From the NCBI RefSeq assembly GCF_038396765.1, contig NZ_CP150096.1, positions 2,587,001 through 2,651,000 of the forward strand: a stretch of 64,000 bases of DNA, given 5' to 3'. This document shows, piece by piece, positions 7,661 through 17,056 of the stretch. Both the position numbers and the translations under genes were made by a program. The stretch is from Chitinophaga caseinilytica. Its GTDB lineage: Bacteria; Bacteroidota; Bacteroidia; Chitinophagales; Chitinophagaceae. Below the pieces are notes generated by a model, which was given only the letters and a program-made list of their open reading frames with translations, was not told the DNA's origin and made no database searches. The number at the start of each line of letters is the position of its first letter. The stretch's first letter is position 1.

Positions 7661-9958
7661 TTACTGAACGATCAGTTCGTCCACGAACAGCCAGGCGGCC
7701 TGCCCTTCGCCGGGGGCGCCGTCCGGGATTTTATTGAGCGCCCGCAGGGTGAATTTCACATACCGGCCTTTCACTTCCTGCAACCGCTCGCGGATGTGAA
7801 TAATGCCCGTGCCGCCGGGGTCTTTTCTTTGCATCACTTCTTTGTAATGCTTCCCGTCTTCCGACACCGAAATCACGATCTCTTTCGGCGGATAGATCCA
7901 CTGCTCCCGGTTGGCGAGGTAATTCAGGCCCACCACCGCAATGTCTGTGCTATCTCCCAGGTCAACCACCGCTTCCATGGTACCGCCGCTGTAGCCGGTC
8001 CACTGGTTGTCGGTAAACGACGTAACGCCTTCGATGCCGTTCACGAGCGCAAACGGGCCCGGGTTGTAGTTCTGGTGGGGCGTTTTGGCCAGGGTCACGG
8101 TTTTGCCCATCGCTTTGTGGAACACGAACGATTGCTGCCAGTCGTTGCCGTAAGGCTTGCCGTCTTGCAGCACCGTAGCGCGGATGGTTTCCGTTTTGGT
8201 GACGGGGATGGGGCCGGTATACGGTGTGGAAGCCGCGTCTGGCGCGGAACTGTCTGTCGTGAAAACGATCTTACCGCCGTCCAGCTTAGAATCCAGCTTC
8301 ACCTGCACGCCGTTCTTCCCGGCGTTTTCCACACTGGCGCGCACTTCGAAAACGTGCTTGGCGTAGTTCACGGCTTTTTTATCGAGCCGGGGCAGGTGGC
8401 GTTTGAGCCTTTCGAGGAAACCGTCGTAATCCTTCTTGTCTTTGGGCGACCATAAAACCTCGGCCAGCGCCACGGCGCGGGGGTACACCATGTATTCCGC
8501 ATGCTCGGGGCTGCCGATGTATTCGGTCCACAGGTTGGCCTGCGCGCCCTTGATGTAAGCGGCTTCGGTGCTGGAAAGGCCTTCGGGAACGGGTTCGAAG
8601 CTATATACCTTGCTCACGGGCGTGAGCCCGCCGATGGCCAGCGGTTCGTTTTTGCCGAGCGACTGGTAATAATCGAAATACACGAAATTACCGGGCGTCA
8701 TGATGACATCGTGGTGCTGTTTTGCCGCCGTGATGCCGCCTTCCATCCCGCGCCAGCTCATGACGGTGGCGTTGGGGGCGAGGCCGCCTTCCAGGATTTC
8801 GTCCCAGCCGATGATCTGGCGCCCTTTTTCGTTCAGCCATTTTTCCATCCGTTGGATGAAGTAGCTCTGAAGGGCATGCCCGTCCTTGAGTCCGTTAGCT
8901 TTCATGCGGGCCTGGCATTTGGGGCATTTGTCCCAACGCACTTTCGGGCATTCGTCGCCGCCGATGTGGATGTATTTGGAAGGGAAGAGGATCATCACTT
9001 CCTCCAGTACGTTTTGCAGGAACAGGAAGGTAGAGTCGTTGCCGGCGCAGAAAACGTCGTCGAATACGCCCCATTTGGTGCCAACGGAGTACGGCCCGCC
9101 GGTGCAGCCCAGGCTGGGATATGCTGCCAGCGCGGCGAGGGCATGGCCCGGCATTTCGATTTCGGGGATCACGGTCACATGGCGGTCGGTCGCGTATTGC
9201 ACAACGTCCTTGATGTCTTCCTGGGTGTAGAACCCGCCGTAGGGCTTGCCGTCGAATTTATTGTCTTCGAGCCTTCCGTCGAGGGTTTCCTTTCTTCTGC
9301 TGGCGATTTCCTGCAGTTTGGGATAACGCTTGATCTCGATGCGCCAGCCCTGGTCGTCGGTCAGGTGCCAGTGGAAAGTATTCATTTTATGCATCGCCAG
9401 GAGGTCGATGTACTTTTTGACGAAGGAAACGGGGAAGAAATGACGGGAAACGTCGAGATGGAGGCCGCGATAGGCGAAGCGGGGCTGGTCGGAAATGTCG
9501 ACCCCGGGCAGCCAGTACGCCGTGGCGGATTGCACGGGCAACAGCTGGATGAGGGTTTGCATGCCGTAGAAGGTACCGGCTTCATCGTCGCCGTCGATCG
9601 TCACAACATCTTTACCGACTTTAAGCCGGTAAGCTTCGGCGATGGCTTTTTCCGCGGCGGGGCGCGTCCTGAACACGATGGCGTTCATCGATCCGCTGTC
9701 CTGCATTTTCAGTTCGAACCCTGCGAGCGATTTGAACCATTCATTGAACAGTTCGGCCGTTTTGCGGTCGGCCGGAGTGGCGGCTACGAGCACGGTTTGT
9801 TTGTCGAGCAGGAAGGAATCTGCCGATTCGGTGAGCCTTGCGGGCATGGGAATGAGCTGTACGGGCGCTTTGGGCGCGGTGCCCTCGGGCCCGTGCGTGC
9901 CGCAGGACGCGAGGCCGGCAAGGGCCAGCAGTGCGATAACGAGCGTTTTAATGGTCAT
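7661..9958 (-). CDS. beta-N-acetylhexosaminidase, GH20 lipoprotein
   Basis: GH20 enzymes release terminal GlcNAc or GalNAc by substrate-assisted catalysis. The 765-residue protein begins with a lipoprotein signal (LAGLASCG, Cys19), then a GH20b-like N-domain, then the catalytic barrel with HLTDDQGWR near 198 and the catalytic pair in GGDE at 333-336. After the barrel come a chitobiase-type C-terminal domain (about 545-610) and a discoidin-like F5/8 carbohydrate-binding domain to the end. It probably acts at the cell surface or in the periplasm on N-glycan or chitin ends. Divergent from the MFS gene. Confidence 0.95.
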   Translation of the reverse strand: MTIKTLVIALLALAGLASCGTHGPEGTAPKAPVQLIPMPARLTESADSFLLDKQTVLVAATPADRKTAELFNEWFKSLAGFELKMQDSGSMNAIVFRTRPAAEKAIAEAYRLKVGKDVVTIDGDDEAGTFYGMQTLIQLLPVQSATAYWLPGVDISDQPRFAYRGLHLDVSRHFFPVSFVKKYIDLLAMHKMNTFHWHLTDDQGWRIEIKRYPKLQEIASRRKETLDGRLEDNKFDGKPYGGFYTQEDIKDVVQYATDRHVTVIPEIEMPGHALAALAAYPSLGCTGGPYSVGTKWGVFDDVFCAGNDSTFLFLQNVLEEVMILFPSKYIHIGGDECPKVRWDKCPKCQARMKANGLKDGHALQSYFIQRMEKWLNEKGRQIIGWDEILEGGLAPNATVMSWRGMEGGITAAKQHHDVIMTPGNFVYFDYYQSLGKNEPLAIGGLTPVSKVYSFEPVPEGLSSTEAAYIKGAQANLWTEYIGSPEHAEYMVYPRAVALAEVLWSPKDKKDYDGFLERLKRHLPRLDKKAVNYAKHVFEVRASVENAGKNGVQVKLDSKLDGGKIVFTTDSSAPDAASTPYTGPIPVTKTETIRATVLQDGKPYGNDWQQSFVFHKAMGKTVTLAKTPHQNYNPGPFALVNGIEGVTSFTDNQWTGYSGGTMEAVVDLGDSTDIAVVGLNYLANREQWIYPPKEIVISVSEDGKHYKEVMQRKDPGGTGIIHIRERLQEVKGRYVKFTLRALNKIPDGAPGEGQAAWLFVDELIVQ

Positions 9959-10195
9959 TGTCTGTTGATGGTTTTATGGCGGGAAAAATGGGCCCTGTGC
10001 ATGGAGCGCTCCTGTCTGGCAGGGCCGTTTTCCCTTCAGCTTATCATTGATGATTTTCAGGCGGATAAGATACAAAGTTTATCGCAGTCGCCGGTGGATT
10101 CCTGCAATTTCCGGGCGGTTTTCGATTTTGACTTAAGTCAATGTTTTACGATGCCGGCCGGGCCAATTTTGCGGCTGTAAGTAAACAGAAATTGT

Positions 10196-11371
10196 ATGGA
10201 ACAAGTAAAAACCACCGAAGTTGGTGGTACCGTCAGCCATTTGCTGATGCTTTGCACGATCGTATTCCTTGGTTTTTTGACGCTGGGGATTTCGCTGGGA
10301 ACGCTGCCGGATTTTGTGACCTCCGGGCTGGGGTTCAGCAGCCTGATGGTAGGTGTGGTGATCGGCGTCCAATCCGCCGCTACGCTGGCTACACGCCATT
10401 ATTCCGGCACCGTGAGCGATGTGCGGGGCAGTAAAAGGGCTGTGATGACCGGACTGGCTTTTTGTGCCGGGGCCGGCGTTTTTTATCTCGTGGCAGGCGC
10501 CTTCGTGGCGCATCCCGTTGGCAGCTTGCTGCTCCTGATCGTTGGACGGCTGATTTTGGGACTGGGGGAAAGTTTGTTGATCACGGGCGCCTTGTCCTGG
10601 GGGATTGGCCTGATGGGCACGCATTATTCCGGTAAAGTGATGGCCTGGAACGGGATTTCGATGTACGGGGCGCTGGCGTTCGGTGCGCCGGTAGGTATGT
10701 GGCTGGCCAGTGCGCTGTCGCTGGAGTGGGCGTTCGTGTCGGTGGTGGCATTGCCGCTCATCGCGATGATCGTGGCGGACCGGTTGCAGGGTGTAGCGCC
10801 GGCAGGTAACGTCCGGATGCCATTTTACAAGGTGGTAAAATCGATCTGGCGGCAAGGGAGCGGACTGGCGTTGGCTACGATGGGCTTTGGCGTGATCGCG
10901 TCTTTCATCACCCTGTATTTTGCGCAGCAGCAATGGGCGAACGCTTCGCTGAGCCTCACTATTTTCGGGGCGTCTTACATACTTGCGCGACTTTGTTTTT
11001 CACATTTGCCCGATAAGCATGGCGGCAGGATCATCGCTTTTTATTCCTTGCTGGTGGAAGCTGCGGGCCTCATCTGCATCTGGATGGCCACATCCCCGCA
11101 AATGGCTTTCGCAGGGGTGGCGCTGACGGGATTCGGCTTCAGCCTGGTGTTCCCGGCATTTGGTGTGGAGGCCGTAAAGCAGGTGGCGCCGCAAAACCGC
11201 GGCGTTGCTTTGGGCGGCTATGTGGCGTTTTTCGACCTGGCGCTGGGCGTTACCGGGCCCGTCACGGGTTGGCTGGCGGGTTTTTACGGGTTTGCCGTCA
11301 TTTACCTGGTGGCCGCGTTGGCGGCCGTATCGGCGATCCTGTTGAACCAATCCGCCAAAGCGGGTAAATAA
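10196..11371 (+). CDS. MFS transporter of the YfcJ/YhhS arabinose-efflux type
   Basis: The 391-residue protein has 12 predicted membrane segments. The loop 2-3 signature appears as ATRHYSGTVSDVRGSKRA, resembling the YhhS/YfcJ exporter group. The transported compound is unknown. A promoter-like CAATTTTG lies near 10168, one mismatch from TAnnTTTG. The Crp/Fnr regulator gene starts 15 bases after the stop on the same strand, so the two probably form an operon, and the regulator may control the pump. Confidence 0.85.
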   Translation: MEQVKTTEVGGTVSHLLMLCTIVFLGFLTLGISLGTLPDFVTSGLGFSSLMVGVVIGVQSAATLATRHYSGTVSDVRGSKRAVMTGLAFCAGAGVFYLVAGAFVAHPVGSLLLLIVGRLILGLGESLLITGALSWGIGLMGTHYSGKVMAWNGISMYGALAFGAPVGMWLASALSLEWAFVSVVALPLIAMIVADRLQGVAPAGNVRMPFYKVVKSIWRQGSGLALATMGFGVIASFITLYFAQQQWANASLSLTIFGASYILARLCFSHLPDKHGGRIIAFYSLLVEAAGLICIWMATSPQMAFAGVALTGFGFSLVFPAFGVEAVKQVAPQNRGVALGGYVAFFDLALGVTGPVTGWLAGFYGFAVIYLVAALAAVSAILLNQSAKAGK

Positions 11372-11386
11372 TCGATATTTGTGAGG

Positions 11387-11955
11387 ATGTACGAACAACT
11401 GACTGCATATATCAACAGCAAAATCAGCGTAAGCGATGAAGAAATGGATACCATCCTTTCCTTCTTCAAACCGGTACAGCTCGGTAAGAACGAATTACTG
11501 CTGGCGCACGGGCAATCCAGTCAACGGACATACTTCGTTGGCTCGGGTTGCCTGCGCATTTTTTTATAACGGAAGACGGGCAGGACGCCACGCGGTATTT
11601 CGCGTTCGAAGGCCAGTTTGCCACCGCGCTGGTGAGCTTCATCACCGGTGAGCGTTCCGAAGAATTCATCCAGGCGGTGGAGGAAACGGAAGTGTTCAGC
11701 ATTGCGCACGACGATTTTTACCGTTTGCTGGAACTCATTCCGCAATGGGAGAAGTTTTACCGGATATACCTGGAGATCGCCTATGTCACGAACACCAAGC
11801 GGCTCATGTCTTTCCTGACGTTGGACGCTAAAGAAAAATACCGCCGGTTGATGGAGGATAGCCCGCATATCGTCCAGCGCCTGTCAAACAAAATGGTTGC
11901 CTCTTACCTCAATATTTCGCAGGAAACCCTCAGCCGGTTGAAATCCAAACTATGA
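11387..11955 (+). CDS. Crp/Fnr-family regulator, interrupted by a -1 frameshift
   Basis: Two frames together encode a 189-residue Crp/Fnr-like protein, close to the usual size in Bacteroidota. Frame 1 (11387-11569) gives MYEQLTAYINSKISVSDEEM through the start of the cyclic-nucleotide-binding-like barrel and ends at TAA right after ...CLRIFL. The second frame continues FITEDGQDATRYFAFEGQF and ends with a DNA-binding helix region (NISQETLSRLKSKL). Slipping back one base on seven T residues at 11559-11565 restores a perfect family sequence. It may be programmed frameshifting, a true mutation, or a homopolymer miscount. ATG 11387 is preferred to GTG 11381. Confidence 0.85.
11560..11566 (+). other. 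candidate -1 ribosomal slippery heptamer
   Basis: In the zero frame the heptamer reads T TTT TTA, the X_XXY_YYZ pattern, followed at once by TAA. A -1 slip gives the expected Phe-Ile-Thr junction of the Crp/Fnr family. A weak hairpin (ACGCG/CGCGT, 11590-11605) lies 24 bases downstream, farther than usual for stimulators. Confidence 0.4.
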
Positions 11956-11961
11956 GTGCAT

Positions 11962-12000
11962 GCATAAAAAAGGAGCGTTTAACACGCTCCTTTTTTATGC
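11962..12000 (+). terminator. terminator after the Crp/Fnr gene
   Basis: A 16-base perfect inverted repeat (11962-11977 with 11985-12000) has a GGAGCG/CGCTCC core and a T6 tract. Confidence 0.85.
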
Positions 12001-12115
12001 AGTCTTTTTGCCGGATGCAGCCTTTCGTACGGAGCGGTGTATTCCGGCGAAGCCACTTTTCCCTTCAGCTTATCGTTTTCTTGTTTCAGTTTGGAAGGAT
12101 GATTTCTTCCAAAGA

Positions 12116-12144
12116 AAAAGGGAGGGTTTCAAGCCCTCCCTTTT
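12116..12144 (-). terminator. terminator after the GH92 gene
   Basis: AAAAGGGAGGG pairs with CCCTCCCTTTT. The minus strand has a T-rich tail. It lies directly after the GH92 stop codon. Confidence 0.8.
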
Positions 12145-12146
12145 CA

Positions 12147-15074
12147 TTATTCGATGATGATTTCATCCGCGAAAATATGGCCGTGCTCGCCCTTTCCGGG
12201 GTGCCAGTCGGGGATTACACCGATCGACGTGGCGATCACTTTCACGTACCGGGCTTTCGCGTTCACCGGGAGGCTCAGCTCCTGGATGAAGCTGCCGTGC
12301 TCACGCGGGGAGAAGGTGTTTTTCACCACACCGGCCGATTGGAAGGTTTTACCGTCGTCGGACAGCAGGAACTCCACCTGCGTGGGGTACCATATCCACG
12401 AACCGATATCCTGCAACACGCCGAGGCCGAGTTTCTTCAGCTGCCGGGGCGATTTCAGGTCTACGATGGCTTCCAGGTTGCCCGGGTAATGGCTTTGCCA
12501 GGCGCCGAGGCGGAAGTCTTCCCGCCCGCGGATCCCGTCGATGAGCCCGTCTGGCCCGCCTGCGGTAAACTGCGGGTGGATTTTCGACAGTACCGTAATG
12601 GTTTTGTCGGTAGGGATGAGGTAGAACGGTGTTTCCGTCACCTGGCTGTATTTACCGTTGCGGAAAGCCACGGCTTTGAGGCGCACGGATTTTTTCAGCG
12701 TAACGGGGCCGGTATATTTTTTCGACTTGTTATCGGGCGTGCTGCCGTCGAGCGTATAGAAAATGGAAGTGTTCGGCTCCACCGCTTTCAGTGTAACCGC
12801 CATGGAATTTTTGAACCGGTCTTCCGCAGCCACCACATACGGAACGGCCACGATGAGATCTTCCGTGATGGCGCTCACGGGCACGTGGGGGCCGGTGGCC
12901 CAGGTCTTGTTGGGCGTGGCGCTCATGTCAAACGTCAGTTCGCCGCCTTCCATGATGGCGCTGTGGGGAACGACCGAAGTGGCGAGGTTTTCCGTTTTTC
13001 CGTTCGCGCTTTTCAGGCTAACGCCTTTCACGTAAAAGTTTTTCGGGCTGAGGTTGTGCGCCTTGATGGTGAAGGTTTTACCGCTTTCGAGAAGGATATT
13101 CACTTCGTCGAAAGCGGGCGTGCCGAGGCTGTAGAGGCCGTCGCCGGGGCGCACGGGGTAAATGCCCATGGCGCTCATGATGTACCAGGCGCTCATCTGT
13201 CCGCAGTCTTCGTTGCCGCTCAATCCGTCGGGCGCATTATGGTACATGGTGTTCATGACCTGGTGTACCAGTTCCTGCGTTCTCCAGGGCTGGCCGGCGT
13301 AGTTGAACAGGTATGCGATATGATGGCTGGGCTCGTTGCCGTGCGCATATTGGCCGATAAGCCCCGTAATGTCGCTCTGGTGGCGGCCGGAGAGTTGATC
13401 TTCCGTCGTGAAAAGATGGTTGAGCTTGTCGATGAATTTTTCCCTGCCACCGTTCAGTTGCATGAGGCCGCTTACGTCTTGCGGTGCGTAGAAGCTATAC
13501 TGCCAGCTGTTGGCTTCGGTGAAGAAATTGTTCACTTCCGTGGGAACGAAGGGGCTCATCCACCTGGCGCCGATTTTGCCGCGCATAAAGCCGGTAGAAG
13601 CGTCGTAGAGGTTTTTGTAGGATTGCGCCCGGCGCATATACCGGTCATGCACTTCCATGTCGCCGAGCAATTTACCCATCTGGGCGATGCACCAGTCGTC
13701 ATAAGAATATTCCAACGTGCGGGAAACCGATTCGGGTTGCGTATCCATGCTGAGGTAGCCCTGGCGGATGTAGTCCTGCATCCCGAAGCGGGTGCCTTCC
13801 GCATAGCTGCGCATGGCTTCCAGCGCGTATTTCGCATCATATCCGCGGATGCCTTTCTGGTAGGCGTCCACGATCACGGGCACGGAATGGTAGCCGATCA
13901 TGCAGAACGTTTCGTTGCCGCTCAGTTCCCAAACGGGCAACATGCCGCCGTTTTTATATTGGGCGAGGAAGGTATTGATCCAGTCGTTTGTCCGGCGTTG
14001 ATTGATGATGGTCATGAGCGGGTGCAGGGCGCGATGGGTGTCCCACAGCGAAAACACGCTATGGTTCTCGAAACCTTCTGCCTTGTGGACTTTCAGGTCG
14101 GTCCCGCGGTACTGCCCGTCTACGTCCATGTAGAGGTTGGGATTGAGGCAGGCGTGGTAAAGCGCGGAGTAGAACATGGTTTGCTGGTCGGGCGTTCCGC
14201 CTTTCACTTCGATTTTGCCGAGCTCTTTATTCCATGCGGATACTGTGTTGGCGAGCGTGCCATCGAAGTCGAAACCGGGCATTTCGGCGTCGAGGTTCTT
14301 CATGGCGCCGGCTTCGTTCACGCCGCTGATGGCCACTTTCACGTAAACGGGATCTTTCACGTCAAATGTAAAGTACGCCTTGATGTTGCGCCCTTCGGCC
14401 TGTTGCAGCGCGCCTTTGGTAGTGTCTCCCAACGCCACGGTGTGACTGCGGAAGGGTTTGCTGAATTTCATGGCGAAATACAGTATCTGTTCCTTCGCCC
14501 AGCTGGTGGAAGTGCGCATGCCTACAACGGTGGAGTCGTTGATCACTTTCAGGGAAGAATTGATAACGATATCGCGATGGTAGAGGTCGAGCAGTACGTG
14601 GCCTTCTTTGGCGGAGGCGGGGAATTCGTATTTATGCAGGCCAACGCGGCGGGTGGCGGTGAGGCTGGCGCGGATGTCGTATTTGTCGAGCTTCACGCTG
14701 TAGAAGCCGGCGTAGGCTTTTTCGTTGGCGTGGGAGAAGGGGGAGGCGTAGGCTTCGTTGTTCCACGCGGGCTGGCCGGTAACGGGCATGAGCAGCACAT
14801 CGCAGTAATCCTCGATGCCGGTGCCGCTGAGGTGGGTGTGGGAGAAGCCATAGAGCAGGGAATCGGTGTAGTGGTACCCGGAGCAGCCGTCCCAGCCTTT
14901 GAGGCGGGTGTCGGGGCTAAGCTGTACCATACCGAAAGGCATACTGGGGCCGGGATACGTGTGGCCGTGGCCGCCTGTGCCGATAAAGGGATTTACTTTC
15001 TGCGCATAGTTCAAGGTTTGTGCTTGCGCGGCAGATGCCAGCCCGAGGGCCAGCAAAACCATCCATTTTTTCAT
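12147..15074 (-). CDS. GH92 family alpha-mannosidase, secreted
   Basis: GH92 enzymes are calcium-dependent inverting exo-alpha-mannosidases that trim mannose from N-glycans. The 975-residue protein has a signal peptide (cleavage after QAQ, about 19), the N-terminal VNPFIGTGGHGHTYPG motif, the FSHTHLSGTG loop, and the catalytic-region sequence GNEDCGQMSAWYIMSAMG, all typical of GH92. After the catalytic part come a chitobiase-type C-terminal domain (about 760-830) and an F5/8-type domain to the end, the same tail order as in the GH20 and GH29 enzymes here. A LacI-like operator lies 86 bases upstream. Which linkage it prefers (alpha-1,2, 1,3 or other) cannot be read. Confidence 0.95.
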   Translation of the reverse strand: MKKWMVLLALGLASAAQAQTLNYAQKVNPFIGTGGHGHTYPGPSMPFGMVQLSPDTRLKGWDGCSGYHYTDSLLYGFSHTHLSGTGIEDYCDVLLMPVTGQPAWNNEAYASPFSHANEKAYAGFYSVKLDKYDIRASLTATRRVGLHKYEFPASAKEGHVLLDLYHRDIVINSSLKVINDSTVVGMRTSTSWAKEQILYFAMKFSKPFRSHTVALGDTTKGALQQAEGRNIKAYFTFDVKDPVYVKVAISGVNEAGAMKNLDAEMPGFDFDGTLANTVSAWNKELGKIEVKGGTPDQQTMFYSALYHACLNPNLYMDVDGQYRGTDLKVHKAEGFENHSVFSLWDTHRALHPLMTIINQRRTNDWINTFLAQYKNGGMLPVWELSGNETFCMIGYHSVPVIVDAYQKGIRGYDAKYALEAMRSYAEGTRFGMQDYIRQGYLSMDTQPESVSRTLEYSYDDWCIAQMGKLLGDMEVHDRYMRRAQSYKNLYDASTGFMRGKIGARWMSPFVPTEVNNFFTEANSWQYSFYAPQDVSGLMQLNGGREKFIDKLNHLFTTEDQLSGRHQSDITGLIGQYAHGNEPSHHIAYLFNYAGQPWRTQELVHQVMNTMYHNAPDGLSGNEDCGQMSAWYIMSAMGIYPVRPGDGLYSLGTPAFDEVNILLESGKTFTIKAHNLSPKNFYVKGVSLKSANGKTENLATSVVPHSAIMEGGELTFDMSATPNKTWATGPHVPVSAITEDLIVAVPYVVAAEDRFKNSMAVTLKAVEPNTSIFYTLDGSTPDNKSKKYTGPVTLKKSVRLKAVAFRNGKYSQVTETPFYLIPTDKTITVLSKIHPQFTAGGPDGLIDGIRGREDFRLGAWQSHYPGNLEAIVDLKSPRQLKKLGLGVLQDIGSWIWYPTQVEFLLSDDGKTFQSAGVVKNTFSPREHGSFIQELSLPVNAKARYVKVIATSIGVIPDWHPGKGEHGHIFADEIIIE

Positions 15075-15159
15075 TCACTGTTTTTTTAATATCCAACCGC
15101 CGGCGCCGCGGCATAGATGCAGCCCGGTCGTAAAAAGCTAAAATAAGGAAAATGATTCG

Positions 15160-15173
15160 CTAAAACGTTTTAG
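15160..15173. promoter_or_regulatory. LacI-like operator upstream of the GH92 gene
   Basis: CTAAAACGTTTTAG is a perfect 14-base palindrome with the central CG typical of LacI/GalR-family operators. It lies 86 bases upstream of the GH92 start. Confidence 0.55.
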
Positions 15174-15253
15174 TGTATTGAAAAATGATGAATGGAGGGG
15201 TAGGATGAATGAGGGGATTTCCTTAATTTATATCAGCTTAAAACAATTCCCTT

Positions 15254-15361
15254 ATGAAAAAGACCCTTCAGTTCCGGTCTGCAGTCGGCCAGAAATACCT
15301 GGCTTTCACGGTATTACATGTTGCCCGAAAACGAATCCCCGCAATTGTTTCATTTCCGTAA
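15254..15361 (+). CDS. possible 35-residue protein
   Basis: An ATG AAA AAG start opens a 35-codon frame (MKKTLQFRSAVGQKYLAF...) in the 322-base gap between the GH92 gene and the lipoprotein gene. It is basic and weakly hydrophobic with no recognised motif. A longer overlapping frame (15178-15384) looks less natural. The rest of the gap holds the operator at 15160 and nothing else recognised. Confidence 0.2.
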   Translation: MKKTLQFRSAVGQKYLAFTVLHVARKRIPAIVSFP

Positions 15362-15396
15362 CCACCACATTCAATAACGATTAAACCATTGTCCTC

Positions 15397-16158
15397 ATGA
15401 AAATTGTTGCTTACTTATCTGGCGCCCTGGTGGCGCTGGCCGCCGCAGGATGCGGCAAATCTTCCATGCCTGAGCCACAGGCGGAGCTCAAATTGCACGA
15501 TACCCGCTCATCGACTTTTCAGACACTCGGGAGCACGGTTGTGCTCATCAGCTACAATCAGTCGTCTGGCACGCTGAATGTGGATTGGGACGATGATATG
15601 GGGCAATTCCAGGGCCCGTATACCCTCATGATCTCGGGCTGCGGCCCCACGCAAACGGCGCATACCGGCAGTATTTCCTACAACACTACGATGTGGTGCA
15701 CGCCCGGTGCCACGATCACGGTGAAGGTCCAGCCTGCGACCGGCGCCGCGTCAACCGGTTCCATCATCGTCGGTTCCACCAATCCATCCAATCCCGAATT
15801 GCTGCCGTATATCGATTGCGCCGTCACCGCAGCGTCGCCATACATCGATATCGAGTACCATTTTACCTGGAGCACAACCCCTTACCAGGGCATGACGGAC
15901 TCGCTCTACTTTTACATCGAAGACCGGGATTACGTCAACCTGTTACCGGAAAAAGGCATGGGCGGCGCTGCATTCAACGAGGGCAGCTTCACGTTGCGCG
16001 TGCCACGCCTGGCGCGGTGGAACGATTCCAACCGCGACCAGATCTGGGTGGCGATCTGTTACAGGCGCATCACGCAAAAATATCCTCCCTTCACGCCAAC
16101 GATCACGTATCAATACACGATTCCGGGGCTGGACTGGTTCGGCCATTGGACATGGTAA
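15397..16158 (+). CDS. lipoprotein of unknown function
   Basis: The 253-residue protein has a lipoprotein signal (LAAAGCGKSS, Cys19). The mature part is rich in Ser, Thr and aromatic residues with alternating beta-strand patterns (for example TLNVDWDDDMGQF), and carries several Cys (SGCGPT, MWCTPG, DCAV, AICYRR) that could form disulfides. I do not recognise a family. It is monocistronic, between the GH92 operator region and a strong terminator, and probably sits on the outer membrane. Confidence 0.75.
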   Translation: MKIVAYLSGALVALAAAGCGKSSMPEPQAELKLHDTRSSTFQTLGSTVVLISYNQSSGTLNVDWDDDMGQFQGPYTLMISGCGPTQTAHTGSISYNTTMWCTPGATITVKVQPATGAASTGSIIVGSTNPSNPELLPYIDCAVTAASPYIDIEYHFTWSTTPYQGMTDSLYFYIEDRDYVNLLPEKGMGGAAFNEGSFTLRVPRLARWNDSNRDQIWVAICYRRITQKYPPFTPTITYQYTIPGLDWFGHWTW

Positions 16159-16170
16159 CAACCGCAAACG

Positions 16171-16199
16171 AAAAAGGCTCCCAATCCGGGAGCCTTTTT
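16171..16199. terminator. terminator between convergent genes
   Basis: AAAAAGGCTCCC pairs with GGGAGCCTTTTT, with A and T tracts on both sides. It serves the lipoprotein gene and the convergent endonuclease/phosphatase gene. Confidence 0.85.
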
Positions 16200-16219
16200 T
16201 TATAGTATATTTTGTGTGC

Positions 16220-16996
16220 TTACTTCAGCATGAGTTCCGCGATCACGGGCCGGTGGTCAGAGGCGATGGTTTCTTCCACCACGGCTGCCGTACTCACATG
16301 CCAGCGCCCTTTCCCGGAAAGCAGGATGTAGTCGAGCTTTTGGGTGGGCTTGTCAGACGGCCATGTGGGCCCCAGTTTTTCGGTAGCGTCCGTGAAATGC
16401 GCTTTCAGCTGCACGATCTCTTTCGATGGCGGCAGGGCGTTGAAATCGCCGGCGATCACGAGGGGAACGGGAGAACGGTGGAGTTGCTGCAGGATCAGTT
16501 GTACCTGCGAAAGCCGGTCTGCCGGGTCTTCCGTATGATCGAGGTGGGCCGAGGCGAAGCGCAGGAGGCTGTCGCCCGGAAGCTGTACCGTCACGATGGC
16601 GGCCGATCTCGGTTCGCCTTCCTTGCCTTTGGACGGGAGCGCGAGCGTGTAGGCCGACTGGATGGGGTATCTCGAAAGTACCCCGTTGCCGTAACCGCCG
16701 CCGTCGAAGTCCATGGCTTTGCCGAAGTAGATGTACATCCCGGTGGCATCGGCGAGTTCCCTGAGAATGTCGGATTTGCCGATGCGGAGGGTGGCGGAGT
16801 CTACTTCCTGGAGCGCCACGAGGTCTGGGTTGGTGGCGAGGATCACGGTGGCGATGCCCTGGATATCGAGCTTGCCGTTCATGTTTTCGGCGTGGTGGAT
16901 ATTGTAGGTCAACACCTTGATCACCTGGCCCTGGACCTGCGCTTTCGCCGAAAGCGCGCCGGTCATGAAAATCAGATATAGAATAATTCGCTGCAT
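16220..16996 (-). CDS. secreted endonuclease/exonuclease/phosphatase-family protein
   Basis: The 258-residue protein has a signal peptide ending at AKA-Q (about 19) and the full EEP motif set: TYNIHHAE, LQEVD (metal-binding Glu), SAHLDHTED, AGDFNALP and the C-terminal SDHRPV. Members act on nucleic acids, phospholipids or sugar phosphates. Relatives are frequent in Bacteroidota glycan loci, where they may remove phosphate from glycans, but the substrate is not known here. It is 60 bases downstream of the alkaline-phosphatase-fold gene on the same strand, so they are likely cotranscribed. Confidence 0.88.
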   Translation of the reverse strand: MQRIILYLIFMTGALSAKAQVQGQVIKVLTYNIHHAENMNGKLDIQGIATVILATNPDLVALQEVDSATLRIGKSDILRELADATGMYIYFGKAMDFDGGGYGNGVLSRYPIQSAYTLALPSKGKEGEPRSAAIVTVQLPGDSLLRFASAHLDHTEDPADRLSQVQLILQQLHRSPVPLVIAGDFNALPPSKEIVQLKAHFTDATEKLGPTWPSDKPTQKLDYILLSGKGRWHVSTAAVVEETIASDHRPVIAELMLK

Positions 16997-17056
16997 ACAG
17001 TGGTAAAATGGGATCCGGGCGATCGGCCGCTGTGGCGGATCTGCGCGGATCGCGCT

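Noticed and set aside
10060..10195. Small gene between GH20 and the MFS transporter
   Set aside because: Only short frames without sensible starts; best seen as a divergent promoter region.
11952..15089. 1,045-codon plus-strand frame opposite the GH92 gene
   Set aside because: It mirrors the GH92 coding frame, has no family motifs or signal, and arises from codon bias on the opposite strand.
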